Shown here: one piece after another, positions 8,286 to 16,978 of the stretch
How the letters are laid out: the number at the start of each line of letters is the position of its first letter
Position numbering within the stretch: the stretch's first letter is position 1
Assembly: GCF_018327705.1 (NCBI RefSeq)
Contig: NZ_BNEM01000001.1
Location: 930,001 to 994,000, forward strand
Direction: 5' to 3'
DNA: 64,000 nucleotides
Source: Catellatospora sp. TT07R-123
GTDB taxonomy: Bacteria > Actinomycetota > Actinomycetes > Mycobacteriales > Micromonosporaceae
Position numbers and translations under genes: made by a program
The notes under the pieces: model-generated
The model's database searches: none
What the model saw: the letters and a program-made list of their open reading frames with translations, nothing else
Told to the model about the DNA's origin: nothing

Positions 8286-11200
8286 ATGGTGCGGGTGAAC
8301 GTTCTCGGCCCGCTGCAACTGTGGGTCGCGGGCCGGCTGGTGGACGCCGGCACTCCGCGGCAGCGGGCCGTCCTGGCCCGGCTGGTCGAGGCGGCCGGTG
8401 AGGTCGTTCCCGCCGACCGCCTGATCGAGGACCTCTGGCAGGGCGAGCCGCCGCCCAAGGCCCTGGGCAGCCTCCAGGTGTACGTGTCGAACCTGCGGCG
8501 CGTCCTGGAACCGGACCGCCCCGCCCGCACCCCGGCCGAGGTGCTGGTGAGCGCCGTCCCCGGCTACGCGCTGCGCCTGGAGCGGGCCGACGTGGACGTG
8601 TGGCGCTTCGAGGACCTGGTCACCGCCGCCACCGCGCACCCCGATCCGGCACGGGTGGAGGCGCTGGCCGACGAGGCCCTCGGACTGTGGCGCGGCCCGG
8701 CGTACGCGGAGGCGGCCGACGAGCGGTGGGCGCAGCCGGAGGCGGCCCGGTTGCAGGAACTGCGCGCGATCGCGGTGGAGTACCGTGCCGACGCGGTGCT
8801 GCGCCAGGGCGGCGCGGCCCGGATCGTGCCCGACCTGGACCGGCACGTGCGCGCGTACCCGCTGCGGGAGGAGGCCGTCCGGCTGCTCGCGCTGGCGCTT
8901 TACCGGTCCGGGCGGCAGGCCGACGCGCTCGCCGCGCTGCGCGGCGCCCGGGATCGGCTCGCCGACGAGCTGGGCGTCGACCCGGGCCCCGCCCTGCGGG
9001 CGCTGGAGACCGACGTCCTGAAGCAGGCCGCCACCCTGGAGCAGCCCGCCCTGGCACCACAGCCGGTCCCCGGGCCGCGACCGGCGCGGCCGGGCACCCC
9101 GCAGCCGGAGCGGCTGGTGGGCCGGACGGCCGAACTCGCCCGGCTCGCCGCGGCGGCCGACCGGGTCCACACCGACGGTTTCCGGGTGGTCTGGGTCGGC
9201 GGCGAACCCGGTGCGGGCAAGTCCGCGCTGGCCGAGCAGTTCACCGCCGAATCGGGCTGGCCCGCGGTCTGGGGCCGCTGCCCCGAGATCGACGGTGCGC
9301 CGCCGGGCTGGGCGTGGAGCGAGGTGCTGCGGTCGCTGGCGCAGCGGCGGCCGCCGCGCGACGAACTGGCCGACCGGCTGGCACCGCTGCTGGACGTCGG
9401 CGGTCCGCGACCGGCAGGCCCGGGCAACCAGTTCTTCCTGGCCCTCGCGGTCGGGCAGTACCTGGCCGAGGTGGCCGCCGAGGACCGGCTGCTGATCGTG
9501 CTCGACGACGTGCACCGCGCCGACCAGGAGACGCTGCAGGTGCTGCGCCAGGTCGCGGCGCGGCTCAGCGACGCGCCGGTGCTGCTGGTCGCGGCGTACC
9601 GGTCCGACGAGGTGTCCGATCAGCTCGCCGCGACCTGGGCGGCGCTGGCCGGGCCGCGCACCGAGACGCTGGACCTGCCGGGCCTCGCCCCGGGCGACGG
9701 GATCGAGCTGCTGCGCCGGCACAGCGGAGTCGCCGTCGACGACGCGGCGGCGCGACTGCTCGCCGCGCGTACCGGCGGAAACCCGCTTTTCCTGCGCGAG
9801 ACCGCGCGCCTGATCGCGGCCGAGGGACCCGGCGCCGCGGTCGACGCGGTGCCCGACGGGGTGCGCAGCGTGCTGCGGCGGCGTATCGCCCGGCTGCCCG
9901 CCCCGGCGCAGACGGTGCTGCGCAACGCCGCCGTGCTGGGCCGCGACGTCGACGTCGAACTGCTGATGACCGCCGAGGGCGCCGAGGAGGACACCGTCCT
10001 GGACGGCCTGGAGGCCGCCGTGCTCACCGGGCTGCTGACCGAGCCCGCCCCGGGCCGGGTCCGGTTCACGCACGCGCTGGTGGTCGACACCCTCTACCAG
10101 GACACCCCGCTGCTGCGGCGGACCCGCCTGCACGCCCGGATGCTCGCCGCACTGGAGCAGGCCCGGCCCGGTGACGTCGCCGCGCTGGCCCGCCACGCGC
10201 TCGCCGCGGGCCCGGCCGGGGCACGGCAGGCGGTCGGCTACGCGACCGGGGCCGCCCGGCAGGCCGTCGGCCTGTACGCCTACCAGGAGGCCGCCGACCT
10301 GCTGGCGTCCGCACTCGACCTGCTGGAAGCGGCACCGGACCACGACCCGGCCGTCCGCCTGGATCTGCTCTGCCAGCTCGTCTCCGCGCAGGCCAACGCC
10401 GGAGCCGTGATCGCGGCGCGCCAGACCCGGCAGCGGGCCGTGGCCGCCGCCCGGCTGCTGCCCGGTCCGCAGCCGCTGGCCCGCGCCCTGAGCGCCTACG
10501 ACGCCCCGGTGACCTGGTCGGTCCGCGAGAACCGCGTCGTCGATCAGACACTGGTCGACGACCTGGAGACCGCCGTCGCCGCGGCCGAGGACGTGGCGAC
10601 CCGCTGCTGGCTGCTGATCACCCTCGTCTTCGAGACAGAGGGCACCGACGACGTACGCGCCGACACGGTGAGCAGGCAGGCGCTGCGGCTGGCCCGCGAG
10701 ACCGGCGACCCGCGCCTGCTCTGCCTGGCGCTGAACGCGCGCTACTACGGTGCGCTGGCCGGCCAGCACGACGACGAGATGCAGCTGGTGGGCGAGGAGC
10801 TGCTCGCGGTGAGCACCGCCGCCGGCCTGCTGGGGTTCCAGGCGCTGGCGCACCACATACTGTGCCTGGTGGCCTTGAGCCGCAACGACTTCGACGCGGC
10901 CAGGGCGCACATGGACCGGGCGTTGGCGCACTCGACCACCGGCCAGCTCGGCCTGATCCTGGCCATCGTGCAGATGCTGGACGCGCTGCAAGATCTGATC
11001 ACCGGCCGGTTCGACGAGGCCGAGCGGCGCTATGCGGAGCTCACTGCCCGGATCGCGCGGCACGGCGGCGTCAACACCGGCGGGCTCGGGCTGATCGGCC
11101 GGTTCGTCGCCAAGCTGGCCGCCGGGCGGGCTCGCGAATGCCTGCCCGAACTGCGTGCCCTGCACGGCCCGGAGCCGTCGGCGGAGGTCATCGAGGGCTA

Positions 11201-11585
11201 CACGCGGGCGCTGCTGGACGCCGGTCTGACGGAGGAGGCCCGCGCGGTCTGGCGACCCGACGCGCCGATCGGCTCGGGCTCGCACTGGCTGCCGATGTTC
11301 CTGTGCCTGCGGGCGGAGAACGCCGTACTGCTGGCCGACCGAGATGCGGCAGCCTCCTGCCAGGAGGCGCTGCGGCCGTGGGCGGGCCGGATGGCCGGAC
11401 TGTCCGGCGGCGCGTTCACCACCGGACCGGTGGACCTGGCCCTTGGCGACCTGGCACGGCTGCTCGACCAGCCCGATGAGGCGGCCCGGCGCTACGCCGA
11501 CGCGGCCGAGCTCGCCGAACGCCTCGGCGGCCACCACTGGGCCCGGGCGGCCCGCGCACGGCTCGCCGCGCTCACCCGAACGTGA
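8286..11585 (+). CDS. SARP/AfsR-like regulator with BTAD and AAA ATPase domains
   Basis: 1099 aa from ATG 8286. Residues ~1-92 are an OmpR-type winged helix (VNVLGPLQLWVAG; GTPRQRAVLARLV), ~97-242 the BTAD domain, and ~275-600 an AAA_16-like ATPase with Walker A GGEPGAGKSALAE (Lys312) and Walker B LLIVLDDVH. The rest is an Ala/Leu-rich helical TPR-like region. This is the layout of AfsR-class activators, which bind direct heptamer repeats and switch on secondary metabolism or sugar genes. No biosynthetic core genes lie beside it. It is monocistronic: the PadR operon downstream has its own promoter. Confidence 0.88.
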   Translation: MVRVNVLGPLQLWVAGRLVDAGTPRQRAVLARLVEAAGEVVPADRLIEDLWQGEPPPKALGSLQVYVSNLRRVLEPDRPARTPAEVLVSAVPGYALRLERADVDVWRFEDLVTAATAHPDPARVEALADEALGLWRGPAYAEAADERWAQPEAARLQELRAIAVEYRADAVLRQGGAARIVPDLDRHVRAYPLREEAVRLLALALYRSGRQADALAALRGARDRLADELGVDPGPALRALETDVLKQAATLEQPALAPQPVPGPRPARPGTPQPERLVGRTAELARLAAAADRVHTDGFRVVWVGGEPGAGKSALAEQFTAESGWPAVWGRCPEIDGAPPGWAWSEVLRSLAQRRPPRDELADRLAPLLDVGGPRPAGPGNQFFLALAVGQYLAEVAAEDRLLIVLDDVHRADQETLQVLRQVAARLSDAPVLLVAAYRSDEVSDQLAATWAALAGPRTETLDLPGLAPGDGIELLRRHSGVAVDDAAARLLAARTGGNPLFLRETARLIAAEGPGAAVDAVPDGVRSVLRRRIARLPAPAQTVLRNAAVLGRDVDVELLMTAEGAEEDTVLDGLEAAVLTGLLTEPAPGRVRFTHALVVDTLYQDTPLLRRTRLHARMLAALEQARPGDVAALARHALAAGPAGARQAVGYATGAARQAVGLYAYQEAADLLASALDLLEAAPDHDPAVRLDLLCQLVSAQANAGAVIAARQTRQRAVAAARLLPGPQPLARALSAYDAPVTWSVRENRVVDQTLVDDLETAVAAAEDVATRCWLLITLVFETEGTDDVRADTVSRQALRLARETGDPRLLCLALNARYYGALAGQHDDEMQLVGEELLAVSTAAGLLGFQALAHHILCLVALSRNDFDAARAHMDRALAHSTTGQLGLILAIVQMLDALQDLITGRFDEAERRYAELTARIARHGGVNTGGLGLIGRFVAKLAAGRARECLPELRALHGPEPSAEVIEGYTRALLDAGLTEEARAVWRPDAPIGSGSHWLPMFLCLRAENAVLLADRDAAASCQEALRPWAGRMAGLSGGAFTTGPVDLALGDLARLLDQPDEAARRYADAAELAERLGGHHWARAARARLAALTRT

Positions 11586-11646
11586 GCCGTTCCCAGCGGC
11601 GGTAGCCGACTCCCAGCACCTGGGTGACGCTCCGACGGAAGGCTAC

Positions 11647-11675
11647 TTGACTATACCAAGTACTTGGCTAATCAT
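11647..11675 (+). promoter_or_regulatory. PadR promoter with embedded palindromic operator
   Basis: TTGACT (11647-11652) is followed about 16-17 bp later by an AT-rich -10 (TAATCAT, around 11669-11675). The spacer contains the perfect palindrome CCAAGTACTTGG (11656-11667). The expected start of transcription falls at or next to the ATG at 11682, so the message may be leaderless. A repressor on the palindrome would sit between -35 and -10, the classic autoregulatory arrangement. Confidence 0.6.
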
Positions 11676-11681
11676 AGCTTC

Positions 11682-12029
11682 ATGACAGCCACCCACGATC
11701 CGCAACTGCTCAAGGGTGTCCTGCCGCTGCTCCTGCTGCACCTGCTGGGCGAACAGGAGTCCTACGGCTACGAGGTGGTCCAGCGGCTCCAGGCCGCCGG
11801 GCTCACCGACATGCTGGAAGGCACCGTCTACCCGGCGCTGGCCCGGCTGGAACGCGAAGGGCGCGTCACCGCCCGCCTCGTCGCCTCCTCCAGCGGACCC
11901 GCCCGCAAGTACTACCGGCCGACACCCGCCGGATACGACGCGCTGCGGACCGGGACGGCGGGCTGGTTCCGCCACACCGACATCGTCAACGCCGTCCTGA
12001 CCCGCCCGCTGCCCGCCCCACCGAACTGA
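11682..12029 (+). CDS. PadR-family transcriptional regulator
   Basis: 115 aa. The winged helix includes LLLLHLLGEQESYGYEVVQRL, with the wing TVYPALARLEREGRV and the usual KYYRPTPAGYDAL segment. A TTG at 11664 would lengthen the protein but lies inside the palindromic operator, so ATG 11682 is chosen although no Shine-Dalgarno precedes it. The membrane-protein gene follows after 10 bp, in the common PadR/HAAS-membrane-protein pairing. It is a probable autorepressor of this two-gene operon. Confidence 0.87.
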   Translation: MTATHDPQLLKGVLPLLLLHLLGEQESYGYEVVQRLQAAGLTDMLEGTVYPALARLEREGRVTARLVASSSGPARKYYRPTPAGYDALRTGTAGWFRHTDIVNAVLTRPLPAPPN

Positions 12030-12039
12030 AGGGCCCGAC

Positions 12040-12597
12040 ATGGCACACCCCGTCACGCTCATCGACCGGCTGCGCATCGAACGCCTCGTCTGGACGCTCG
12101 ACCAGCGGCTCTACGAGCTGCCGAGTTCGTCGCGGATCGCCAAGCGCCGCGAGATCCGCGACAACCTGCTGATCGCCGCCCGCGACGTCGGCACCGCGGA
12201 GGCCCTGCGCCGCCTCGGCGGCAGCCGCCGCCTGGCCGACGAATACCTCGACGCGGAACTCGGCGACGGCCCCCGCCACTCGTGGATCGCCGCCGCCTAC
12301 TTCTGCCTCCTGGTCCCGCTGCTGACCAACTACTTCCTGGCCGAGGCCGCCACCAGCTTCCAGCAGGGCATCACCGCGATCGACCCCCACGCGACCGGGA
12401 CCTTCGCCTGGAGCGGGATCAGCTACCTGCAGTCGGCGGCCACCTACACCTTCACCGACGGCCACGGCAGCGGCGTCGGCGGCGCATGGACGCCGCTCAC
12501 CTACGTCCTGCTGTTCCTCGGAACCATCCTGGCGGGTCGCCTGTGGCGCCTCCTGCCGTCCGCCCGGCGCCGCCGCGCATCCGCCGCCGCTCACTAG
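12040..12597 (+). CDS. PadR-linked membrane protein with N-terminal HAAS-like domain
   Basis: 185 aa. Residues ~1-75 are a charged helical domain (IDRLRIERLVWTLDQRLYEL, then RREIRDNLLIAA and ALRRLGG) like the HAAS signalling domain found next to PadR genes. Two hydrophobic segments follow (~85-108 and ~150-172), with a polar loop between. It lies 10 bp behind PadR and is almost certainly co-transcribed. The role is unknown; such proteins are thought to pair with PadR in membrane-stress or transport control. Confidence 0.7.
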   Translation: MAHPVTLIDRLRIERLVWTLDQRLYELPSSSRIAKRREIRDNLLIAARDVGTAEALRRLGGSRRLADEYLDAELGDGPRHSWIAAAYFCLLVPLLTNYFLAEAATSFQQGITAIDPHATGTFAWSGISYLQSAATYTFTDGHGSGVGGAWTPLTYVLLFLGTILAGRLWRLLPSARRRRASAAAH

Positions 12598-12631
12598 CCA
12601 CGGGGCGTGCTCGACACCCGCGAATAGGCTG

Positions 12632-12660
12632 TTCACGCAACATAGGCTCAGGAATATACT
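12632..12660 (+). promoter_or_regulatory. putative sigma-70-type promoter for the first GAF-ANTAR gene
   Basis: TTCACG (12632-12637) and TATACT (12655-12660) are separated by exactly 17 bp in an AT-rich island inside otherwise GC-rich DNA. They would give a leader of about 70 nt before the GTG at 12738. Confidence 0.5.
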
Positions 12661-12737
12661 CAAGTAAGGAAAATGACGCACCTTACGGCACGCCGGTCAC
12701 TCGGCGCACTTGAGCGTCGGCGTGCCGCAGATGGCGG

Positions 12738-13466
12738 GTGACAGTGGATGACCGGTACGCCCAAGTGGAAGGGCTCATTTCGCGCGAGCCCGCATCGGGC
12801 GGCGAGGACGGTGGCGGCATCGCCGAGATGCGGCGCCTGTGCAACGCCGCCGTACGGGCGCTGGCGGCTCGCGGTGCCGGGGTGACGGTCATGGCTCGCG
12901 GCGGGCTGCGCGGAATGACCGCGGCATCCGATCCGGCGGCCGAAAAGCTCGAGGAGCTGCAGGTCACCTTGGGCGAAGGTCCCTGCCGGGAGGCCTTCGA
13001 GGGCAGGCGGCCGGTCCTGGTTCCCGACCTGGCCGATGGCGCGATGGCACGATGGCCTGTCTACGCGCCGGAGGCTCAGGCCGGGGGTGTACGGGCGGTG
13101 TTCTCTTTCCCGTTGCAGGTCGGGGCCGCACGTCTGGGAGTGATGGACGTCTTCCGCGGCCGAGCGGGCATGCTGTCACCGGAGGAGCTGGCGCTTGCCC
13201 TGGCATTCGCGGAGGTGGCCGTGGCCACGCTCCTGCGCCGGGACGGCGGCCGGCCGTATCCGGCCGAGGACTGGCTGGACAGGTCGATGGGTTCGCGGGC
13301 CGAGCTGTTCCAGGCGCAGGGCATGGTCTCGGTTCAGCTGAGTGTGGGCTTGGCGGAGGCGATGGTGCGGATCCGCGCCCACGCCTACGCCCATGATCGT
13401 CGCCTGCCCGATGTCGCCGCCGACATCGTGGCTCGGCGCCTGCGGATCGACGGGCCACGACCCTGA
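12738..13466 (+). CDS. GAF-ANTAR putative RNA-binding antiterminator
   Basis: 242 aa. Residues ~25-165 are a GAF sensor domain (ARGAGVTVMARGG; LGEGPCREAF; RAVFSFPLQVGAARLGVMDVF). Residues ~180-235 are ANTAR-like (ELFQAQGMVSVQLSVGLAEA, then RIRAHAYAHDRRLPDVAADIV), with the Q-A-x-G-M core in place of the more common Q-A-K-G-M. ANTAR proteins bind two-hexaloop RNA hairpins and block termination. The GTG at 12738 and another at 12744 are equally possible starts; neither has a strong ribosome site. First of four such genes here. Confidence 0.8.
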   Translation: MTVDDRYAQVEGLISREPASGGEDGGGIAEMRRLCNAAVRALAARGAGVTVMARGGLRGMTAASDPAAEKLEELQVTLGEGPCREAFEGRRPVLVPDLADGAMARWPVYAPEAQAGGVRAVFSFPLQVGAARLGVMDVFRGRAGMLSPEELALALAFAEVAVATLLRRDGGRPYPAEDWLDRSMGSRAELFQAQGMVSVQLSVGLAEAMVRIRAHAYAHDRRLPDVAADIVARRLRIDGPRP

Positions 13467-13501
13467 CCGATCAGACAGTGCACGAGGAGATGGAGGCATC
13501 C

Positions 13502-14254
13502 GTGAGTTCCGTGTTCGCGCCGCGGCTTGCCCAGGTGTTCGTCGAGATCGCCGACACCCTGGTGGACGAGTTCGACGTGATCGATTTCCTGCAGAAGCTG
13601 GCCGAGCACACGGCCGACCTGCTGGGCGGTTCGCCGGTGGGCCTGCTGCTGGCAGACCAGCAGGGGCGGCTGGAGTTCGTGGCCGCGTCCGACGAGAACG
13701 TCAAGATCCTCGAACTCTTCCAGGTGCAGAACCACGAAGGGCCGTGCCTTGACGCGTTCCGTACGGGCAAGCCGGTGGTCAACGCCGATCTGCAGTGCGC
13801 CGCCGATCGCTGGCCGCTGTTCTCACCGAGGGCCGTGGAGGCGGGTTTCCGCTCGGTGCACGCGTTTCCCCTACGACTGCGCGCCGACCGGATCGGCGCG
13901 ATGAACGTGTTCGGCCGTGACGTCGGCGGCCGCCTGGCCGAGACCGACGCGCAGATCGTGCAGGCTCTGGCCGACGTGGCCGCGATCGGGCTGCTCCAGG
14001 CTCGGGCGGTCAGCCGAGGCGAGCAGCTCACCGAGCAGCTGCAGGGGGCGCTGAACAGCCGTATCGTCATCGAGCAGGCCAAGGGAGCGGTCGCTCAACT
14101 GCGCGGGGTGAACGTGGACGAGGCGTTCGCGCTGATCCGCGCGTACAGCCGGAGCCGCAACCTTCGCCTGGGTGAGGTCGCCCGCGCCGTCATCGAGGAT
14201 CCTGCGAGCGTGCTGACCCTCAGCGAGCCGCCGATGCCTGAGACGACCGTCTGA
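13502..14254 (+). CDS. GAF-ANTAR putative RNA-binding antiterminator
   Basis: 250 aa from GTG 13502, chosen because GGAGG (13491-13495) lies at the right distance; a GTG at 13478 is less well served. GAF domain ~20-165 (LLLADQQGRLEFVAASDE; HEGPCLDAFRTGKPV; HAFPLRLRADRIGAMNVF) and ANTAR ~185-238 (SRIVIEQAKGAVAQL; DEAFALIRAYSRSRNLRLGEV). The E-Q-A-K-G core is canonical. It lies 35 bp after the previous GAF-ANTAR gene, in the same direction, so an operon is likely. It converges on a third family member, with an 8-bp-arm inverted repeat between the stops. Confidence 0.87.
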   Translation: MSSVFAPRLAQVFVEIADTLVDEFDVIDFLQKLAEHTADLLGGSPVGLLLADQQGRLEFVAASDENVKILELFQVQNHEGPCLDAFRTGKPVVNADLQCAADRWPLFSPRAVEAGFRSVHAFPLRLRADRIGAMNVFGRDVGGRLAETDAQIVQALADVAAIGLLQARAVSRGEQLTEQLQGALNSRIVIEQAKGAVAQLRGVNVDEAFALIRAYSRSRNLRLGEVARAVIEDPASVLTLSEPPMPETTV

Positions 14255-14281
14255 CACGCCCGGCAGGCTCGGGCCGGTTGG

Positions 14282-14977
14282 TCAGCCTGCCTGCTCCGAT
14301 CCGTCGACGACGACGCGGGCAAGATCGGACAGCCGTCGGCTGTCCCGGCTGGCAGTGTCGCGCAGCAGCGCGAAGGAGCGGTCCATGTCGAGGTGGAGGC
14401 GCTCGGCGATGACGCCTTTGGCCTGTTCTACGATGATGCGGTTGTTGATCGTCGCCTGCATCCGCTCGACGACCGTTTCGCGCAGACGGGTCGACCTGGT
14501 CTGCAGGAGCCCGATCGTGGCCATGTCCGCGAGGGCCTGGCCAAGTCGCAATGCGCCTGCGTCGCGAACCACCGGCTGACTGCCGTACACCGTCAGCACG
14601 CCGACGAGGTCGGCGCACCACCGCATGGGTACGGCGAGCGCCGAGGCGAAACCCCTGCTACGAGCCTGCGCGGCGAATCCCGTCCAGCGGTCGGCGCAGG
14701 CGGCCAGATCAGCCACGGCGACCGGTCGGCCGGTGCGGAAGCACTCCAGGGAAGGACCCTCGTCGGAATGCCGTTGCAGCAGCTCCAGGGCCTGTTCTGA
14801 GGAGGCGGCCGCCACGCGCAGGCCGCCGCGCTGGTCGCTCAGGAGCACCCCCGCAGCCGCGCCGCCCAGCACACTCACACAGGTGACCGCGACCTGCTGC
14901 AGGAACTGCATCGGGTCGACATCGCCGACGAGGGCATCGGCCAGCTCCGCGAACGAGTCTGCGTCCGTCGCTCTCAC
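14282..14977 (-). CDS. GAF-ANTAR putative RNA-binding antiterminator
   Basis: 231 aa from GTG 14977, preceded by GAGGAGG. GAF domain ~5-150 (GVLLSDQRGGLRVAAASSEQ; DEGPSLECFRTGRPV; SALAVPMRWCADLVGVLTVY) and ANTAR ~165-220 (NNRIIVEQAKGVIAERL; RSFALLRDTASRDSRRLSDLA), with a canonical EQAKG core. It is the last gene of the minus-strand operon and lies 14 bp behind another GAF-ANTAR gene. It is closer in sequence to the converging gene at 13502 than to its own operon neighbour, which suggests an inverted duplication. Confidence 0.87.
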   Translation of the reverse strand: MRATDADSFAELADALVGDVDPMQFLQQVAVTCVSVLGGAAAGVLLSDQRGGLRVAAASSEQALELLQRHSDEGPSLECFRTGRPVAVADLAACADRWTGFAAQARSRGFASALAVPMRWCADLVGVLTVYGSQPVVRDAGALRLGQALADMATIGLLQTRSTRLRETVVERMQATINNRIIVEQAKGVIAERLHLDMDRSFALLRDTASRDSRRLSDLARVVVDGSEQAG

Positions 14978-14991
14978 GGCTCCCGCCCTCC

Positions 14992-15786
14992 TCACGGCCG
15001 TCCCCGGCCATGAGCCGCGAGCGCGGCATATTCGAGGCGGTCGGCGTCCTGGGCCAGGACCGCTATCTGACGGGCGGTGTCGCCGCCGCGGCCGCCTTCG
15101 ATGACGTCGTACGCGAGGTCGCCGAGACCCCGGCCACAGGCGACGGCATCGGCGCGCAGGCGCGCGAGGGCCGACCCCGCGGTGATTCCCAGCCGTACGG
15201 CGAGCATGCCTGTCGCCTGGTGGACCTCGGCACTGTAGGCGCTCGACTCCTCGCGTTGCCAGGCCAGTTCGGCGGTGTCGGCGGGTGCGCCCGCCGCCGT
15301 GTCGAGCAGCAGCAGCGCGGCGCTGTCGGCGAACGCCAGCGCGTCGGCGAGTTCGTACGGGCTCATCAGCCCCGGCCCGGCCCGGTGGAGGTCCACGACC
15401 CCCAACCGGATGGCGCCGACCTGCATGGGCAGGGCGAACACCGCTCGCACGCCCCTGGCGAGCGCGGCACGGGCGAAAGCCGGCCAGCGGGCCTGCTCGG
15501 CCGGTGCGGCGAGATCGACCGCGAACACCGGGCCGCCGGTGGCGCAGACGTCGACACCGGGTCCCTGCCCGAAGACCGACTGCCGCTGCTCGAGTTCGAG
15601 GGCGATCCGGTCGGTGGCGTGTACAGTCCGGCGTACCGTCGACGTGCCTGTCGCGAGGGTCACCGCGGCTCCGTCCACGCCGACTCCGGCCACTGCGGCG
15701 GCGCAGATGTCCGCCACGGTCACGCTGGCGCCGTGGGTGTGCTTGCCGACCTGCGCCCAGACCCGCATGACCCGCTCGTCGATCAT
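14992..15786 (-). CDS. GAF-ANTAR putative RNA-binding antiterminator
   Basis: 264 aa. The GAF-type N-terminal half carries GVDGAAVTLATG, FGQGPGVDVCATGGPVFAVD and AVFALPMQVGAIRLGVVDLH. The C-terminal ANTAR-like helix bundle is around YSAEVHQATGMLAVRLGITAG and LRADAVACGRGLGDLAYDVI. The start overlaps the upstream DUF5994 stop as ATGA, indicating translational coupling. It most resembles the gene at 12738: same GAF motif pattern and a Q-A-x-G-M core. Confidence 0.83.
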   Translation of the reverse strand: MIDERVMRVWAQVGKHTHGASVTVADICAAAVAGVGVDGAAVTLATGTSTVRRTVHATDRIALELEQRQSVFGQGPGVDVCATGGPVFAVDLAAPAEQARWPAFARAALARGVRAVFALPMQVGAIRLGVVDLHRAGPGLMSPYELADALAFADSAALLLLDTAAGAPADTAELAWQREESSAYSAEVHQATGMLAVRLGITAGSALARLRADAVACGRGLGDLAYDVIEGGRGGDTARQIAVLAQDADRLEYAALAAHGRGRP

Positions 15787-16373
15787 GGCATGACCGCGGC
15801 GACGGCAGCCGCCGGAAGGGCGGCCGCCTCAGGCATACGAGGGCTGCCTGAGGCATGCCCGCCCTCGTCGTCCCAGACTCCGATTGATTCCGGGTCGGCA
15901 CCCGCAGGTTCGGATCCAGGTTCGGATGCGGGCAGCGCCGCGAGGATGCCGGCGGCGGACGTGAACACGTCCGGGTCGGCGGCGGCCGCCATCGCCCGTC
16001 CGGCGTCCGCAGGTGATGTCGCCGGTGGGACCACGAGCAGGTCCAGTTGATCATCTGTGGTGGTGATCGCGATCGCCAGCGCCGGGTCCTGGGATGAGAA
16101 CCACCCCATGCGAATCTCTCGGGTGCCTGCCGCGAGGCGCCGCGGCCGGTCTGCCCACGCGGCGCTGTTGAGCATGACGTGGCGGATCGGGCCGTACCGC
16201 TGAGTCAGTGCTGCGACCAGGGCAGGCACCTCGGCGGCCGGATCCCGCGTACGGGGCCACCACCCGCCGTCGAGAACCGCGCGGTCGACGTGCTGCCGCG
16301 CCAGCACCAACCTCGCAGCAGAGCCTTCGGCCTGGCGGGTCGGGTATGTGGTGGGGTTGCCGGTGGTCTGCAT
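15783..16373 (-). CDS. DUF5994-family protein
   Basis: 196 aa. The family hallmark AVLDGGWWPRTRDPAAEVP is followed by RYGPIRHVMLNSAAW and a WFSSQDPALAIAITTTDDQLDLLVVPP segment. Residues ~145-196 form a Ser/Pro/Ala-rich tail. DUF5994 proteins are actinobacterial, soluble and of unknown function. The gene is coupled by ATGA to the downstream GAF-ANTAR gene and is one of two DUF5994 copies in this operon. Confidence 0.8.
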   Translation of the reverse strand: MQTTGNPTTYPTRQAEGSAARLVLARQHVDRAVLDGGWWPRTRDPAAEVPALVAALTQRYGPIRHVMLNSAAWADRPRRLAAGTREIRMGWFSSQDPALAIAITTTDDQLDLLVVPPATSPADAGRAMAAAADPDVFTSAAGILAALPASEPGSEPAGADPESIGVWDDEGGHASGSPRMPEAAALPAAAVAAVMP

Positions 16374-16528
16374 GATCGACCGTCCTCTGGCTGATGTGCG
16401 AGCAAGGTTGCACGGTCAGCGGGCGGCGTCTGCTCTGGCAGTTCGTGATGCCGGGGTTCCACGCTCGGCACTACTTCAGGCGGCGGGTGCGCTGTCCGAC
16501 ACGGCCACCGAGGTCCAGAGCGGCACTT

Positions 16529-16978
16529 CTAGCCTACCCCTGCGGCCAGGGGTGCGGTCACACGGTTGCCCGCCTGCGCCGCCCGCAGCAGGGACCTGGC
16601 AGCCATGTCCCCCGGCATGTACGGCGACACGACCAGCAGGTCGACCCGCCCTCCGCCCGTACACCGCGCGGTGAGCAGACTGGCCGGCTGGCTGGCCGAA
16701 TACACGACTTCTATCCGGCGGCCGCCGACGTGGACGTGCTCCGGGTGTCGTCTCCAGCCGTCGGCGCCGAGCACGAACCGCACGATCGGCCCCCGGATCA
16801 GGTCGATCGCCAGCACCAGGCCGGGCAGTGCTTCGGCCGGGTCCGTCGAGTGGGGCCACCATCCGCCGTCCAGCATCCCCGCCGTGGTGTGTGTCGGTTC
16901 GATACGCAGCCGCTCGTCATGTTGCGCTGAGGTGGGGACCATGCCCATGAGGTCCGGGGGGCCGATACGCGCGGTCAT
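16529..16978 (-). CDS. DUF5994-family protein (second copy)
   Basis: 149 aa with GMLDGGWWPHSTDPAEALP, RGPIVRFVLGADGW and GGRVDLLVVSPY, matching the copy at 15783 in order but lacking its long C-terminal tail. Its start overlaps the stop of the NTF2-like gene as ATGA. About 155 bp without a gene separates it from the next DUF5994 copy. Function unknown. Confidence 0.78.
   Translation of the reverse strand: MTARIGPPDLMGMVPTSAQHDERLRIEPTHTTAGMLDGGWWPHSTDPAEALPGLVLAIDLIRGPIVRFVLGADGWRRHPEHVHVGGRRIEVVYSASQPASLLTARCTGGGRVDLLVVSPYMPGDMAARSLLRAAQAGNRVTAPLAAGVG

Noticed and set aside
8271-11537. 1088-aa minus-strand frame opposite the SARP gene
   Set aside because: Its composition (long Gln/Gly/Arg/Val runs) is the mirror of a GC-rich gene, and it has no ribosome site or domain.
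11664-11681. TTG start lengthening PadR by six residues
   Set aside because: It lies inside the operator palindrome and between the -35 and the expected transcription start.
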